60,000 bases of DNA from Zygnema cylindricum (GCA_037447655.1 JBBHKE010001172.1:64001-124000), one strand, 5' to 3'. Numbered from the stretch's first letter, positions 1-13,615 are shown. Notes: a model not told the origin generated them from the sequence alone. Numbers and translations are program-made.

Positions 1-477
1 GAGACACAAGCAAAATGAGGATAAATGCGTGCAAAAAGGTGGGAATCGTTGGGAAGAAAAAACACGCGAAGAAAAATATGGCGTGGGGTTGTGCTACGTG
101 GACGATTGTTAACCGTTTACCAAATTAGCATTGAGGAAAAAGAAATATTAATAACACTATTTTATATCCATGGGCCAAAAAAAAACAGGCACCGAATCAG
201 GGCTATTAAAGATGATAGCGTTTCTCGGCGTACCTCAAAAGGAAAACTAAAATACATTAGAAGAATTCCAAAGCATTCACTTGTCCCAATGATCCAGACT
301 CTTCGTTTCTCTTTGCAGTCAAGACAAATGGAGGGTAAATGCCGTTTTAAATGACTCCTCCAAAACGAGTTGCAAAAAAAAAAACCCAAAAACTGACCAA
401 AGTTGAAGATGAAGCTAAATCCAACTTTGAAACCAAAGTCGATAAAACAATTTAAAACCAAAGTTTGCATAGAATAC
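1..477 (-). other. Fimbrin 3'-most visible intron
   Basis: This stretch follows the GAG|GTATTC donor that ends the last visible fimbrin exon. No terminal exon coding the expected family tail could be found. Bases 95-235 resemble 9832-9970 loosely (shared acgtggac, the A-run, and accgaat followed by tattaa), suggesting two old copies of a dispersed repeat. Confidence 0.45.
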
Positions 478-3400
478 CTCAACAATGTCATCGGCCGCAA
501 GGAAGATGGAACAACCGAGCTTGCGAGCCACACTTATAATGTAGTAAGCATTCTTTTTCTTTTCTTCATCTGCAGTACAAGGAATGTCACAGTTAAGAAA
601 CAACAAAAACAAAAAGAATTGAAAAACAAGCACTCAGAAGATATACCATTTCATAAAGAGATAACAAAAAAGTCATTTTTCTGATATTTGGCACATGGAT
701 ACTTCAAAAAATTTCCCTATTCAATGTAAAATTTCTACCTCATGGGAAAGGAACCGCAATGGTCAAAACCTGATAGAACTTTATCCAGCAGTCAAATAAC
801 TGCTGACTAACTTCAAAATCACTTTTTCAAACAGCTTGACCTTGGATGAGGAACATGAAGAAATCAATTAAAGCTAAACAAACAGTACATGCCCATGCCT
901 TCCATCTAGAAAAAAAACAAGACTTTCTAAATTGCAACAACATATTTCAGAGTTCAACATTTCAAAGAGTTCAGCATTTTTGAGGGTTAACTAAAGGTGA
1001 GGATTTAACATTTCTGAGAATTTGTTGTCCCCCAATTCCAAAATCAGCCTTCATGCTGAGCTACAGATATCAGCAGGAGGAAAAGATAAAACTAAGAATA
1101 GTCCACTGATAATAAGTTTACGAGAATGTAATTTATATTGATCGTGGTTTAAGCTAATCGCTTTCGCTTGACTTCAGTGTACATTCACAAGTCGCTTGCT
1201 TAGCCATGAAAAAAGAACCACATAAGTTTGAGTTTCTTATCCATACCAGATTGGCCTTTTGTAACTAAGGAGAAGTCCACAACTCGATTATCGACGGCAC
1301 CCAAAAGGTCGAGGAAGAAGATACCATTCGAAAGGCTTCTGTCCTGAGAAATGAAAGAGGAGGAGGAAACAAGCTTCTTGAAATCAATAAATCTCATGTT
1401 GCATGCGATTGTCCCTTGATTTTTCTGCCTTCACCAACCCATTTTCTTCCTCACATCCCAAAAAAACTTGGTCATCTTAGAAAAATAATGTCAGGTGCTC
1501 TGTTCTCCTCTACAATAATCTAGAGTATGACATAAAGGTTGTCTGAAAAGAAAAACAAGGAGAACACACGTATGCACTTGAGGGAGGAAAGATCTTCCTC
1601 TAAACTTGACCTCGACTATCTCTCCAAGGTCTTGTTTTGCTGATAATTATAGTTCGTTTCCATTCCGTTTCTAGGTGCTCTTGTCTACATTATGACTCAT
1701 GAAACCAAAAAAAAGAAAAAAACAGCTCCATTGAAAGTGAAATCCCAAGTTGTCGATCTTAAATACACACCATATCAGAACTATTCTAATTCCCTCATTC
1801 TGCAGAACTCGACCCTTCAAAAAATCCTCAATATACTCAAGAAGTTTACAAAAAAAAAAAAAGGAAACAAACAATTACAGAAAGTACTTAACACCATTTA
1901 GCAACATTTCAAGTTGACATCGCTCCCCTCCCTCCCTCCCTGCCTCCCTCCCTCCCTCCGCGACCATCTCAGAACAAAAAATGACAAAGCCGGAAAATTT
2001 CCTACAAAACTCAAATTGTCTATTTCTTCTCACCTTGAAGCTCCCCATTTTAGAGACCTTCCCACCAGCTTGAACCTTTTGATTGGCCCACTTCAAAATT
2101 CCCTCTTCTGAAATTTCGTGGTTTTGCTGCAAATTTTTCAGAAGTTGAAGCATGTGGTATCTCATGAGTTGCCAGAGGAACCCTATACCAAATGAACATT
2201 GATGACGGTTCAGAAAGTTAGTTCCCTGGAATGGTTTTCTTGTTGATTCCACCAAACTCCAGACAATAGAATCTCAGTTTAAACACAGGAATGCACACCG
2301 CCCATCTCAAATTCCCTGGAAAGACGACTTAAACATTGCAGTTAATTTTGCCAAAGTCATAATAAAAAGAATTCGAATTTTGACATTTATTCCAAAGCAA
2401 CATACTGTCATTTTCACATGCAGACAATTAAACATTTTTTGAAAAAACACGAACATGATGGGATGAGGATTTACAAAACTAATTTTTACAACATGGATGT
2501 CATGTGGCCAACATGCAAATTTCCTCTTCAAATCTTCTGTTGAGCATCCTAAGTACACAAAAACAATTCCAAATTTCCAGATATCTCCTTACTTTCATTT
2601 CCGTAATAAGTCTAAAATAGCCCTTCCCTGTATGATACGACCTATTCCACAACCTAATTTAAACTTAGTAGTTTAACTCACTCTAGGAGGGACCTATCCT
2701 TCAATTCACTATCCACCTTTACAAAGCCCTCTCCCATTTCCCACATCCTCATCCTTTTTCGAACTTTTATAGAACTACCACAGTGACAAACTCAGGCTGG
2801 TATTCAGGAATAACTTGAGCAATTACAAACCTAGTATAAGTGTCTTGTTCCCGGCCGCAAGATCTTCCCCTGCGATTCCCACTGTGGATAAATTCATCTC
2901 TTTTCCAATCTGGACTGCCTGGATACAGCGCTCAAGCTTTAGGAAGTGTGCCTTTAATGGGGATTTGTTGGGAGTTCGATCCTTTTGAACACACCCGGGC
3001 CGAAGTTTCTCCAAAATATGAAGAAGGACGGCTCTGAAACCTAGCCGCCACCAGGATTTCTAATCAGAAATTTGATTCCAAAAACAGTCAGAGTTGGGCA
3101 AAAGAAACAATTAAAACGAGTGAAACAAGAGCATTTAATGTAAGCAATCTACAGTAATCTGTTAAAAGTAATTGCTCCCATTTTCACTCCATTTTGCAAA
3201 CAGCAGGCGCTCTCATGTGCTATTTCTTCAACAATTACAAGCTCTCGGTTTTTCTCCCACTCTCATTTTTGGGTAAACCGCAGCAGAGAGACGTTGACAG
3301 TGAGAATCATACTGAAAAGTGGAACACAGTGGAGGAAAACATACAAAACATGGTAAATTCTAATTTTCTCAACTAGATAATTACAGACCCTTCAAGCACG

Positions 3401-6400
3401 AATAACAACACGATTCCATTTGTCTTTCTCACCCATCCTTCACAGCCTGAATAAGGCTTCCTCCTTGGTAGTCGACACCGAGACTTGTGATCCAACTGCT
3501 TAACGCTTTCATTTCATGTGTGAGCTCCTCACTACCTGCCAGAAGTCCTGCTCGATAGAGCTTGGATTCATCTAAAACAAGGCCATTTCTGCAAAAGAAA
3601 AAACCCAAAAATCACATCGTAAGGACTAATAACAGACATAGATACCTAAAGATAAATAGCGAGAAATATAATCGACCACAGCTAAAGACCACTTCCGCAA
3701 AAAAAGAAAAACTGAGAAATTACACAATAAGGGCAAGATTTAAAGACTTCTTAGAAAATTTATCTGCACACAGATATATTTAGCCAGATCTTAATCAATC
3801 TTTCTTAGCCATGTTCTGACATTCTCTGACTTGCCAATTTTAATATTTCTGCAATAAGCGGTAGTCGCTAAAAAAGAAAAATGAAACCATGCGGCTAAAG
3901 AACCATGCAATGTTATCGACTCTAACCAGTTTAGGCAAAAATCACCTTAAAAATTAACTTTTCTCCTTTTTGACAATTGCTCCCACGTTTTCTTACATAC
4001 ACCTCCTCTAAACCCACGTGAATTACCGTTAACCACCCAATAAATCTCAAATCCCAGAGAAATGGGCTCCTTCCCCACCTTTTTTTAAACACACTGGCCA
4101 CAAACGCGACATTCAAATTAGCAGAACCCTCAAGGGAGTTGTTTCCTTGGAGATACTGCCAACAACCGAGTTTCTCAGCCTGCGATTTTAATCGAAGAGC
4201 TCTCTCTTCACCCCCAACTTCAAGAGGAGAAAGATCACACATTTCTGGGGCGAGTTTATGGAGGAGATAGCAATAAGCCTCTCCATCCTGCGTGAAAAAG
4301 AGATAGTGGATCACAATTTGACAGTCAATAGGAAATAAATGCCCACTAACAAATAGCAATGCAGATGCTTCAGAAGTTCAGGTTTTTATGTACACAAGAT
4401 AGACATGTTCCAAAACACGATTTCAGGCAATCACCAATGCCAATGAAGAACCTCCTGTATTAGAGGTAAATAGGGAGTTTATTCACCCTTAAAAATCAAC
4501 TACTGACAAATGCAAATTACCTTTATGTCTGTAGAAAAGTTAGTGATCGTCTTTTTATAGTCTGTCTTTTTCAGATGGTGGTTCATCCATCGCAGTAACA
4601 GTGCTTCGGACGAAAGCGAAGTAAGATCTTCAAAACTCTGGGAAACAAAAAAGACAACATTCTTTTCAATATGATGGGTACAATTTAGAGACAAAAGGCG
4701 GGAATTCGGGTCCACAAGCCAAGAACAAATTCTGTTGTCAATTGCAATGAGTAAAAATATTTGTTAAACCAATTTAATAAGAAGATTCTAAACGACTGTG
4801 TGAGAATTGTAACCTTTGCTCGATTTTTAAGATAAAAAAGTTTCTACTATCTGCTTAAGAATTTTGTCTCAATCTGCAACAAGTTTAAGAGAAAAACAAA
4901 AGGTTTTATCACTTGCATTTGCCATACTTTTATCTTCAAAACCTCGCACCCGCCAAAAAAAAAGGTGCACATATTTGATTCCCACCTGTAGATCCAAATT
5001 TATCTTTCAACATACTCTATAGACACTTCTAAAACCAACCAAAAGTTATGATAATTAACACACCTAAAGTAAGAATAGACTTTTAATCCATGACAGAATG
5101 AAAATTATTGCCTTAACGAATTTAGAATGAAAAAAACAGAATCTCCCAACAGCAAACAACATCATGCCAAAAAAAAAGGAAGCTAAAACCTGGGAGAATT
5201 ATAGAGGGATTATAGAGGGACTTCTGTCTCTATATATTTGTCTAAAGAGGGATTATAGAGGGGTTATAGATTGACTTCCAGGGCAATCTGTCTTAAACTG
5301 CTGGGAGGTTTCAGGATTGTGTACATTGAGCATACAAAGTTAGAGCCTTTCTAGCCCCCCTGTCCCTACCCCCCATTTTCTTTCTCCCTCTCTCCCTCTC
5401 TCCCTCCCTATTTCTTCCCCTCTCTCTCCCCTCTCTTTTTCGCCCGTTCCATCCCTCTCCACCCTCCCACTCCCTCTTCTTCCCCCTCCCCCTCCCCCTC
5501 TTTTGTGGTAACCACTCTACTCCTGATCAAGATGACAGAGGTAGCATGGTTTAGATTGACATACTTCAAGTACAATAAGTACATGATTCAGTTTGCAAAA
5601 AAGATAGTTCTTATAGTTTGAGATACAGAGGTTGTCAGTGATACTTCCAAGAGAAAAAAATGTCTTCTGAAGCTGTGGCCTCAAAATGGTAAAAAGGATC
5701 GTAACAAAGACAGATGCTTTCTGTTATATGATAGGAATCTCAAGAATTATTTGCCCCTCTTCCTACAGAGACTCCCCCACAAGTCTAATGATTTTTGGGA
5801 GACAATCTTACACTCTAGTTGTAACCAGAAAAACATGCCCGTCTCTCATTACTGCTGTAAAAAAATAGCGTTTCCTATTACAGGTTGCTTCATTTGCAGA
5901 AAAAAGAAAAAAGAGGTAATTCTCACCTCGTGGTCTGCCCATAACTCAGTCAGTTCTGGAGTCGCTTTCACATTCACCGGTCCCAAAAGTTGAATCTGGA
6001 AAAATATGAAGCAACAGAAAAGAATGAGCCACCTAGTTTTATTTGAAACTTTGATGCTTTTGTTTCCTGCACTTATCTTTAGATTAGTTGCAGCATTTAG
6101 AAAATCTTGAACTACGTTTACTTCAAAGTTCTATCCTGAGTTAAAATAAGTTCTTTTCTTTTACTTTCTGAAGAAATTTATTTGGTAGATACATTATCAA
6201 CTGCCACTAATGGTTCGCAATAATTATGAGCCTAAAATTTGCCAGAGTGACTGTCAGAATCTGTACAGAATTTGCACAGAATTCCATAATTACAATGCCA
6301 ATTTATAGATCCAGATCAGGTGCGGCCACATTAAGTTTGTTTTGTTTTCTTAATTTCACTTTTGAAACCATTACAAGTACTTGGTTAAAAAATAGCACCA

Positions 6401-9400
6401 TCTAGAAGAACAGGAAAGGGGGAAGCCTTTTGTAGGGCTTCTTCTATCAGAGACATTGATTAATTTGGTAATCCGAAGGATGGACACGAGTTGAAAAATA
6501 TCTTGCCTACTCAGCATTCAAGTGCAAGCTTTAGTTTTGCAACTAAAATGACGTGATTGTAACATTCAAATCATCGACCCAATAATTGGATTCATGACAT
6601 TGGGAAGTGAACATTAGCCAGGCGATTAAATGAGTGCAAAATTAATGGACTAACCTTCACAATTTGCGCAATTAGGCCGAGGAAGAGATGAGGCTGCCCT
6701 AATAACCAAGAACAATCAAAAGATAAAAAGTCTCAATAAGAGGAGGGTAAAAAAATAATTTTGCCAGCAGGCCTCTTCCACTTGTCTTAGCAAACATAAC
6801 AACATCCATTCAAAATAAAAAATAAGAAAAATTAGAGCCTTCAGCACGGAAATTCTTTTATGGCTGATACATTAATCCCACTCAGACATCCATCACACAT
6901 GTCAGAAACTGCTTCAATTTACTTTCATGAGCAAACAACAACAGATGTCTGACAAACAAAACATTACATACAAATATACATGGAAACAAGTTATTGATCC
7001 TTAATAGGACTAGCTCCTCACCTTCCCTTCAGCAAGGTCTTCAGTGCCAACATTGACAACCGAGCAACCAATGGCCTTAGCTGAATTTAGAAAAAGAGTA
7101 TGGTTTTCTACCCTCTCCCACGGATTGGGATTTTCTTTAACGTTAATGGCACGCTCATCAATTGTTCCAGGAACCGCCACATTTATAAGTTTACTGAAAT
7201 ACAAAGAAACCATTACCAAACTGATCCAAACATTAGCCTAACAAAACCAATTTCACCTCACTTTTAAAATGTGAAATATGGAAGTTTTGAATCTACAACC
7301 AATTGCAGCATGTCGGCACATGACCAGGAATCTTTCAAAAAAGAAATGCAGTTGCTTGTTTAGATTTTTTTCCCCAACAAGGTGATAAAGAAGTTACGTA
7401 CTGAGAGACGGATAGAGACACAGCATTTCACCACATAAAAAAAACAAAAAAAAGTCATGTCAAGACATCCTTACCAAAGGAGTACCCCTTTCTTCACAAG
7501 CTCAAAGAGTTGGTCTGACTGTGGGTCTATAGGTAGAGCTTTTCCAAGATGTCGATCATTTGCCAGAAAATTGTTAATGTGCGCCACATATGCTCGCACT
7601 TCAGATTCATTGAAGGTATGAACTGCAGTGCTTATAGATGATCTCATAAAGGCTCGTTTAGCCGCACTTTTACGAGGGCTAGCTTTGGGGCTGTAGCGAG
7701 ATGAACTGTTGTCAAGGTCAAGTTGAAGCTGTAAAAATGAAAAACAAGCCAAACTAAATCAAAAACAAATTGCTGTGCAGTAATAAAACAAAGTTTAAAT
7801 TAGCTATTACCAATGCTGATCTTTAAAACAACCAATAAATGAAGACAAAAGAGGAAAGCCTCCATAGTGCATTGATGATAACATCATAGAGCAAATTTAT
7901 TTGACATATTCTGTTGTTCTAAAAGGAGAACAAGAAATTGTTTACAGTGAAGAGACGACGGTCACAACTTGTGCTCATTGACCTGACCCACTTGCATGTC
8001 AGATTGAACAAGACCTGGACCCAAAAAATCTCTACCGATTTAAAATCCTCCTTTCTAGTAAATAACTGGCCATAATCGGCTGGAGAAAAATTCAAATTTT
8101 AGACCTCGGCAACAGCTTTTTTACTCTATACAATCGCCTTCACGTACTAGCCTTCACCATATATTCATGCACATGTTTTATTGTAAAAGCACCAGTGATA
8201 TACCGAACTTTCATAGACTGCAGACCTGATGGTCCTGAATAAGTTACATAGTATGAGCCAGCCTTTGGCTTCAAAACCTAGCAAGCTATTAAAACTTCTT
8301 GCAACCCAAGGGACAATGCATAATTCTGAATTCAAACGCCTTGGAGAATCAAATTTTATAAATGTAGAACAAGTGCAATGCAATATCGCTATAGACATTC
8401 AAATGTAGCCCTGGCAATATCACCTGCTTTGTTCTCATAGTAAGTGACTTTCTTCATTCCCTTAGAATCCAAGGAGGCTAAAAGTTTGCATGAGAAACAT
8501 TACAGGCACCCATCCGTCAAGTTTTAATAATGGGCTTCCTATCTCAAATTTTCAAATAAGAAAGCCTGTATCAGAGCCAACGAGCATTTATACCAGTGTG
8601 TCCTTGAAAAGCAAATTAAATTGGCATCAACATCATGAACCCACGAAACTGAATTATGAAAAAAATACTTCAATAATTCTTTACACTACAAGCAGATATT
8701 GACATGGTTAGAGAATGAGATAGCCAGGTTATAACATGAGTCCTTTATAACAGATAAGTGTGTGATTTTATAATGAAGGACGCATACTCCCAACTTGAAT
8801 GACCAACTACAGTAAATATAGAAAATGATTTCCATCCCAAACACAAAAAAGTCTTTTCACGAGAAGTCAGCTAAATCAACTCATGAGCCAAACCACAAAA
8901 AAGGACAGTAAGAAGCCGCATTTATACCCGTCACTACAACAACAATACTTTCAAAAATTCCACACGATCAGACAATTGTACCAAATTTTTAAATGTTCCC
9001 TTTCACTGATTTGTGAGAAACAATCAAGCCGCCTTTCTAATCCTTAAATGACCTTGGCAACATTGCTAAAATTACAAAAATCCCATGAAATTAGTGCCAT
9101 AGCCAGAAAATAATGAGACTAAAACATGCAAAATACTTTACAGCGGAAGAACAATACAAACTGCAAAGGACAAGCCCGGTTATGGATAATGGGACGTGTG
9201 GAAAAAAAATAACCTTGTAAAAGTTGGAAACCCTACTCTTAGGAAAGCCTCAAAGTTAAAAGAGCCCGTTTTCTCTGCATCAAAGTCATGGAGAAGGTTG
9301 GCGATATCTTCATCATCCAGAGGTTTTTCAAATCCGAGCTTCGAAAAATTGCTTTTCATGTGTTCGGGGGTAAGAACATTGGCACCGGGCTGAATAGATT

Positions 9401-10350
9401 CAAACTGCAGAAGAGGCCAGAGACGGCATCCACAAGAGAGTCAGCAAAATCTCTGAAGGCAAGTGTAAATGTTTTCAGCATTTCAAAATTGTAGTTAAAA
9501 GCTTCTCTTGTTGCTTGATTAACTTAATATAAATTTGAGAAATATCGTGTTTGCATTCCACAGACAGGAAATGCGGTTGAAAAAAGCAGATTAAAAGTGA
9601 ACTGACTTTTGTCATTCACTTTCCTTGTTGTTTGGCACATCAGAAAATACATCAGGAAATTGAGTGACCAGACTTGGACAACATACATATTTAAGCTGGC
9701 CAGTCAATAATGACTCTAAAAAAGGTACAACATTGAAATGGAGGCATCCAAAGTCCTCGTGGATTTTCAACTAGCGATAAAAAATAATTGGTATGCGAAC
9801 TGTTTTAGTGTTAAGAATTCTATTGCTGGTGCGAAGGACGTGGACAATTGTGAACCACTTAGATAATTAGTTTAAGAGATAAAAAAAAAAAGTATAATTA
9901 TCGCTATTTTGTCGTGAGAGGGTCAAAAAAGCCGGGACCGAATTTGCGTTATTAATGCTATTTAATCAAAACATCAAAACCCGGCCAATACCAAATTAAT
10001 TAGTGAATCACAAAACCTAAACAAACAACAAATACTCTTCAAGTATTTTCCAATTCTGCCCAAACAATATAATCGACCTCCAACCAAATTAGTGAAAACA
10101 TATGTCCTTCCACATCAATTATTCTTCACTCATCAAAATATGAGTGATAAGTTTCAGTGATTACTGGTAACGACAGGGTTATCATTTTATGATTCATCCT
10201 GCAATGTGATTATTTCTTCAAAACAAGTACAGAAGTTGACTCTCTCCCTCTCTCTCTCCCTACCTGTGCCCTATGGCTCCTCAACTCCGCTTGAGTGAAC
10301 TGCTTTTCCAGTGAAGGATCTCTCAAACTCACGCCTGAATAGGTCGACAT
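478..10350 (-). CDS. Fimbrin/plastin actin-bundling protein (13 exons, 3' end beyond window)
   Basis: Cytoplasmic protein that cross-links actin filaments through two tandem actin-binding domains. Exons, high to low: 10350-10264, 9404-9237, 7728-7475, 7193-7022, 6693-6655, 5995-5927, 4637-4521, 4287-4079, 3588-3433, 3033-2831, 2182-2034, 1343-1247, 569-478; all junctions are GT-AG and the phases close, giving 604 codons. The start [20 protein letters not shown] resembles plant fimbrin N-termini. Residues 30-85 form the EF-hand-like region; its loop ([12 protein letters not shown]) has Ala at position 12, so calcium binding is doubtful. Calponin-homology domains lie at about 120-245 ([17 protein letters not shown]), 264-372 ([12 protein letters not shown]), 390-500 and 512-604 ([17 protein letters not shown]). 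Family members have about 620-690 residues, so only the tail after DDIVE is missing. I searched 1-477 for that last exon and did not find it. The fimbrin assignment is very secure; exact splice choices are slightly less so. Confidence 0.95.
1921..1959. repeat. CCCT/CCTC simple repeat in a fimbrin intron
   Basis: A 39-bp run of ctccctcc-type units lies in the intron between the exons ending at 2034 and starting at 1343. On the transcribed strand of the gene it is a GGA-rich purine run. Confidence 0.8.
5355..5506. repeat. Polypyrimidine low-complexity tract in a fimbrin intron
   Basis: About 150 bp of nearly pure C and T (ctccctctctccctctctcc-type units), interrupted only by a few purines. It lies in the large intron between the fimbrin exons at 5995-5927 and 4637-4521. 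Confidence 0.8.
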
Positions 10351-10808
10351 GCCGATTTTCAGCCAGTTCAAACCTACAATATGTAAAATCTGCTGCAAGT
10401 TTGAACTGAACGCTCACCAGGATCAAACAAACGAAAAAACGTTTAAATCAGTTTTTTCCTGTAAAAGCAAGTAAACATAGTACGGCAACAGCTAACCACC
10501 TTAAAATGAAAACCAGCAAGAGGAAAAAATTACAGCACACACAATGGCGAGAGCTGTAGTTGATACTCAAAGACAGAAGCAGAACTTTCAGCAAGAGAGA
10601 ATCCAGACAAAACGGCAAGTCTTAAAGGGGCAACAGTAAATGTAGCCACTTCGTACTATACGCGTTGTATAAACGGTAGAATATGCATAATAATATAATA
10701 CTAATAAAGTAATAAACTAATAATAGTATGTTTAGGGAACGTTGAATACGTGTATAATACTAACTATCTGGATATAGTGTTCCTTTGTCATTTCGCACAT
10801 TAAAAATA
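10351..10808. other. 5' flank of fimbrin
   Basis: Sequence upstream of the fimbrin start codon, expected to contain its 5' UTR and promoter. I see no unambiguous TATA box or transcription start. From about 10640 it becomes AT-rich (taataatataatactaataa) and merges into the repeat-rich region. Confidence 0.35.
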
Positions 10809-10869
10809 GGAGGGCTGTCACATCTCGTCACGCCACAAAATTGGAGGGCTGTCACACCTCGTCACGCCA
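10809..10869. repeat. Two 27-bp direct repeats, period 34
   Basis: Units at 10809-10835 and 10843-10869 both read ggagggctgtcaca, then c/t, then ctcgtcacgcca, with a single difference. A simple local tandem duplication. Confidence 0.8.
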
Positions 10870-11279
10870 TGTCACCCGGAGAACCATGCTGTGACATGTT
10901 CTAGACTTCTAGGGTGACATGTCGGAAAGGCCCGTATCTCTACTCCAAAAGTGCAGTACAGTACAGTACTGTAGTATTCCGTACAGAGGGATGTGATGCT
11001 GACCGACAAACAGTGAAGGGTGTCAGACTGTCAGGTAAGCAACTGCCGTGTGTCGATGTGGGGACGGTTTCGTGAATCGACGGTTTGGCAGAAGTTGCCA
11101 GCCCGATCGACGAAAGAGGACGGAGCCCGAACTCCGAAGTAAGAATTCAGTAAACGCCGAGTTGACAACCGCGTGGAACAGTTGCACGTGTGCTGACCGA
11201 TGAAAAAAAGTACAAATCCGACCGTCGGCTGTCGGTAGAACGTACGGTACACGAATGTAAATCATACCGTACAATACTA

Positions 11280-11414
11280 CAAGCCTACAGGCTGCAACGC
11301 AGTTGAAGAATACAGTAAAATACCGTACAGTAATTTACTGAACGTCTTAAACAATTCAGTAGAGCATTGTACTATAACGTGGTTCTTCAACTGCGTTGTT
11401 AGTCTGTAGGCTTG
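11280..11414. repeat. Inverted repeat (hairpin potential)
   Basis: The arm at 11280-11310 (caagcctacaggctgcaacg and on) is the imperfect reverse complement of 11393-11414 (ttcttcaactgcgttgttag and on). The arms are separated by about 80 bp. The right arm is part of the longer direct repeat found again at 11955-12046. Confidence 0.65.
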
Positions 11415-12046
11415 ATGCCACTACTGTACCGTCCTGCACTGAACCTTGCGTTTTTCGGGCTCTGTGAACCTCCGAGCTCCGTTTCGCGCATTGTGAGAGA
11501 TCCACGTCGCCACCCCTTTGCTTTTCGATTAGCGACGCCGCGCACCGCGAGGCGCTTCGCCAACTGCGAACGCAACGCTACACTGTGAAAATCAAAACCG
11601 TTTCCAGAAGGAAACGCGGCACGAAACATTATTCTGCCCGGTCGAAACGCGGCTGTCGGACGAATATGTGCGAGCGGAATTTTTTACGACCTGGTTTTTT
11701 TTCCTTTTTAGAACGCACATTCTCATGCGTCCGCGGTTACTAAAACTAATTTATTGTACTTTTAAACTTAAAAAGGTACATTTATGTACGGTTTGACACT
11801 GACCGTACACCACTCTATTTAAGAGACAACGTACTGAAAATAACCCTAAATAGAATAAAGAAAAAAATAGAATGAACTACACTAATGGAGAATAAAAAAA
11901 AAAAAAAGCGGGACGGAATTAGCGTACACAACGCTAATAACGATTGGCGGTGTAGAGCATTGTACTATAACGTGGTTCTTAAACTGCGTTGTTACTCTGT
12001 AGGCTTGATGCCACTACAGTACTGTACCGTCCTGCACTGTACTGAA
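11362..12046. repeat. Direct repeats of ~85 bp flanking a MITE-like segment
   Basis: Bases 11362-11443 and 11955-12046 are near-identical direct repeats starting gagcattgtactataacgtg and ending in cctgcact. The second copy has a short extra gtact insertion. Between them lies the repeat related to 27524-27860, read in the opposite direction. Such repeats could be the termini of a composite insertion or the trace of a local duplication. Confidence 0.65.
11640..11952 (-). mobile_element. TA-type MITE copy (partial; family of 20738-20952)
   Basis: The right end reads cgattggcggtg followed by TA, the terminus seen in the complete MITE at 20738-20952. The reverse complement of this region matches 27524-27860 over more than 300 bp, with shared blocks such as ctatttagggttattttc, ggacgcatgagaatgtgcg and acatattcgtcc. 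The outer left end is not clear. No coding capacity is seen. Confidence 0.6.
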
Positions 12047-12286
12047 CTATGCTGTAGCAGCCGGCCCGGTTCGGCAATCTTCAGTTCGGTAGGTTCGGCT
12101 CGGATTTTCTTTGGACGGACCCGGACTAAACGATATAAAACCGGTTTGGAATTTCGAACCAAAATGAACGGTTGGATTTAGCCGAATCGATGAGCTCCAA
12201 TCGTCGAACCATTCAGAATCGTCAAATCTCATTCAAATTCTGAAACGAAAGCTGACGTCAGGAAATCATAAAAGCTGTTACTTTTA

Positions 12287-13014
12287 GGGTAAGGTTCCAT
12301 TAGGCGAAAAGTGAGGTTTGCTACTGGACGCCGTACGTATTCGTACATCACCGTACATATCCGTACCATTAATTTTTTTTTGTAAGACGAAACATCGCTA
12401 CTGGAAAGCTGTCGGGAAGCTCCAATGATGTAGGAGTGATTCCTGACCGTTGGATGTTTCAATATTATAGATCTGCGAATCAATCGGGCACATCATCTCG
12501 TGGGCCCCAACTCTCCTCGCGAGAAGAGTTGGGGCCCACGAGATGATTGCCATTGGTACACGTCAAAAAATAAATACATATCTACTTTGATCGAGGGATC
12601 ACAGGCGTGCACGTCGTACAGGCCATGTGCCGCCTGCCACGCTGAATGCATGTCAGGTTGAAAATATCCTCGCACGCTCCGTCTGACATTCAAGGTTTTG
12701 CCGCGACCTTCAAAGTTTGACACTTCTTTTTGCCATTCCGTTTCGAAATTTCGATTTCTATTTTCAAAATCAAAATCTGGCCGAAAACTTTATGTACAAA
12801 TCATTAACTACCTCCGGTCGTACAGATATTTCGTACAGATATCCCGTTTGTAGATTTTTTTAAGATTTTTAGAATCTGGACTGTAACTTATGTGGCGCCA
12901 ATCATAATTGAGGAATGCTTGTTACTGGCCCGACATAATGGAGCGGACTTCCAGTAAACGCTGTCAGTAGACTTGTCCGTACTTTTACTGGGACCGCCTA
13001 ATGGAACCTTACCC
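12287..13014. mobile_element. PIF/Harbinger-like MITE, 728 bp, with TTA target duplication
   Basis: The left terminus gggtaaggttccattaggcg is repeated perfectly inverted at the right end (cgcctaatggaaccttaccc). Both ends are flanked by TTA (12284-12286 and 13015-13017), the 3-bp duplication typical of PIF/Harbinger insertions. There is no transposase reading frame, so it is non-autonomous. A near-perfect palindrome lies inside. Confidence 0.8.
12492..12547. repeat. 56-bp near-perfect palindrome inside a MITE
   Basis: Arms of 23 bp (atcatctcgtgggccccaac and on) match exactly in inverted orientation around a centre containing ctcgcgag. It lies in the interior of the MITE at 12287-13014. Comparable CTCC..GGAG-type palindromes occur in other elements of this window. 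Confidence 0.9.
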
Positions 13015-13284
13015 TTATTCAAATTTAGAAAGGCGAACGCTTTGTCGTTTTGGCCATTCGGCCGGTAATGTTTTAAGCAGCCGCCCGCTTGCTTGCCCAA
13101 GTGGCTTGTACTTTCTGACAGCCTGTCAACTTTCCGGTGACCGGCCGTCTCCCTTCTCTTTTGAACCCGAATCGGCTTCTCTTCTGCCTCTCCCTCCTCC
13201 ACCTCTTTAGATCCCTCCTTTTCCTTCCCTTTTTCCCGCCCTTTCTCCCTCCTCTCCCCTTTCCTCCCGTCTTTCACCTCCCCG

Positions 13285-13615
13285 CCCCTCTCTCCTCCCC
13301 TCTCCTCCCCTCTCCTCCCCTCTCCTCTCCTCCCCTCTCCTCCCTTCTCCTCCCCTCCCCTCTCCTCCCCTCCCCTCTCCTCTCCTCCCCTCCCCTCTCC
13401 TCTCCTCCCCTCCCCTCTCCTCTCCTCCCCTCTCCTCCCCTCTCCTCCCCTCTCCTCCCTTCTCCTCCCCTCCCCTCTCCTCCCCTCCCCTCTCCTCTCC
13501 TCCCCTCCCCTCTCCTCTCCTCCCCTCCCCTCTCCTCTCCTCCCCTCTCCTCCCCTCTCCTCCCCTCTCCTCCCCTCTCCTCCCCTCTCCTCCCTTCTCC
13601 TCCCCTCTCTTTTCT
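13285..13615. repeat. 331-bp pure polypyrimidine minisatellite
   Basis: From 13285 to 13615 the plus strand contains only C and T, built from interleaved tcctcccctc and tcctctcctc units. From about 13185 the sequence is already pyrimidine-rich with a few purines. Long open frames read through it on both strands are composed only of Ser, Pro and Leu, or Arg, Gly and Glu, and are low-complexity artefacts. Confidence 0.95.

Noticed and set aside
1-477. Terminal fimbrin exon
   Set aside because: No minus-strand segment codes the expected C-terminal tail after an acceptor. It most likely lies beyond the window.
3194-3344. Candidate fimbrin exon 10 just downstream of a good acceptor (ttttcag at about 3312 on the minus strand)
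   Set aside because: The in-frame reading hits a stop after about 16 codons and does not match the family. The true exon 10 is 3033-2831, which continues CH3 in frame.
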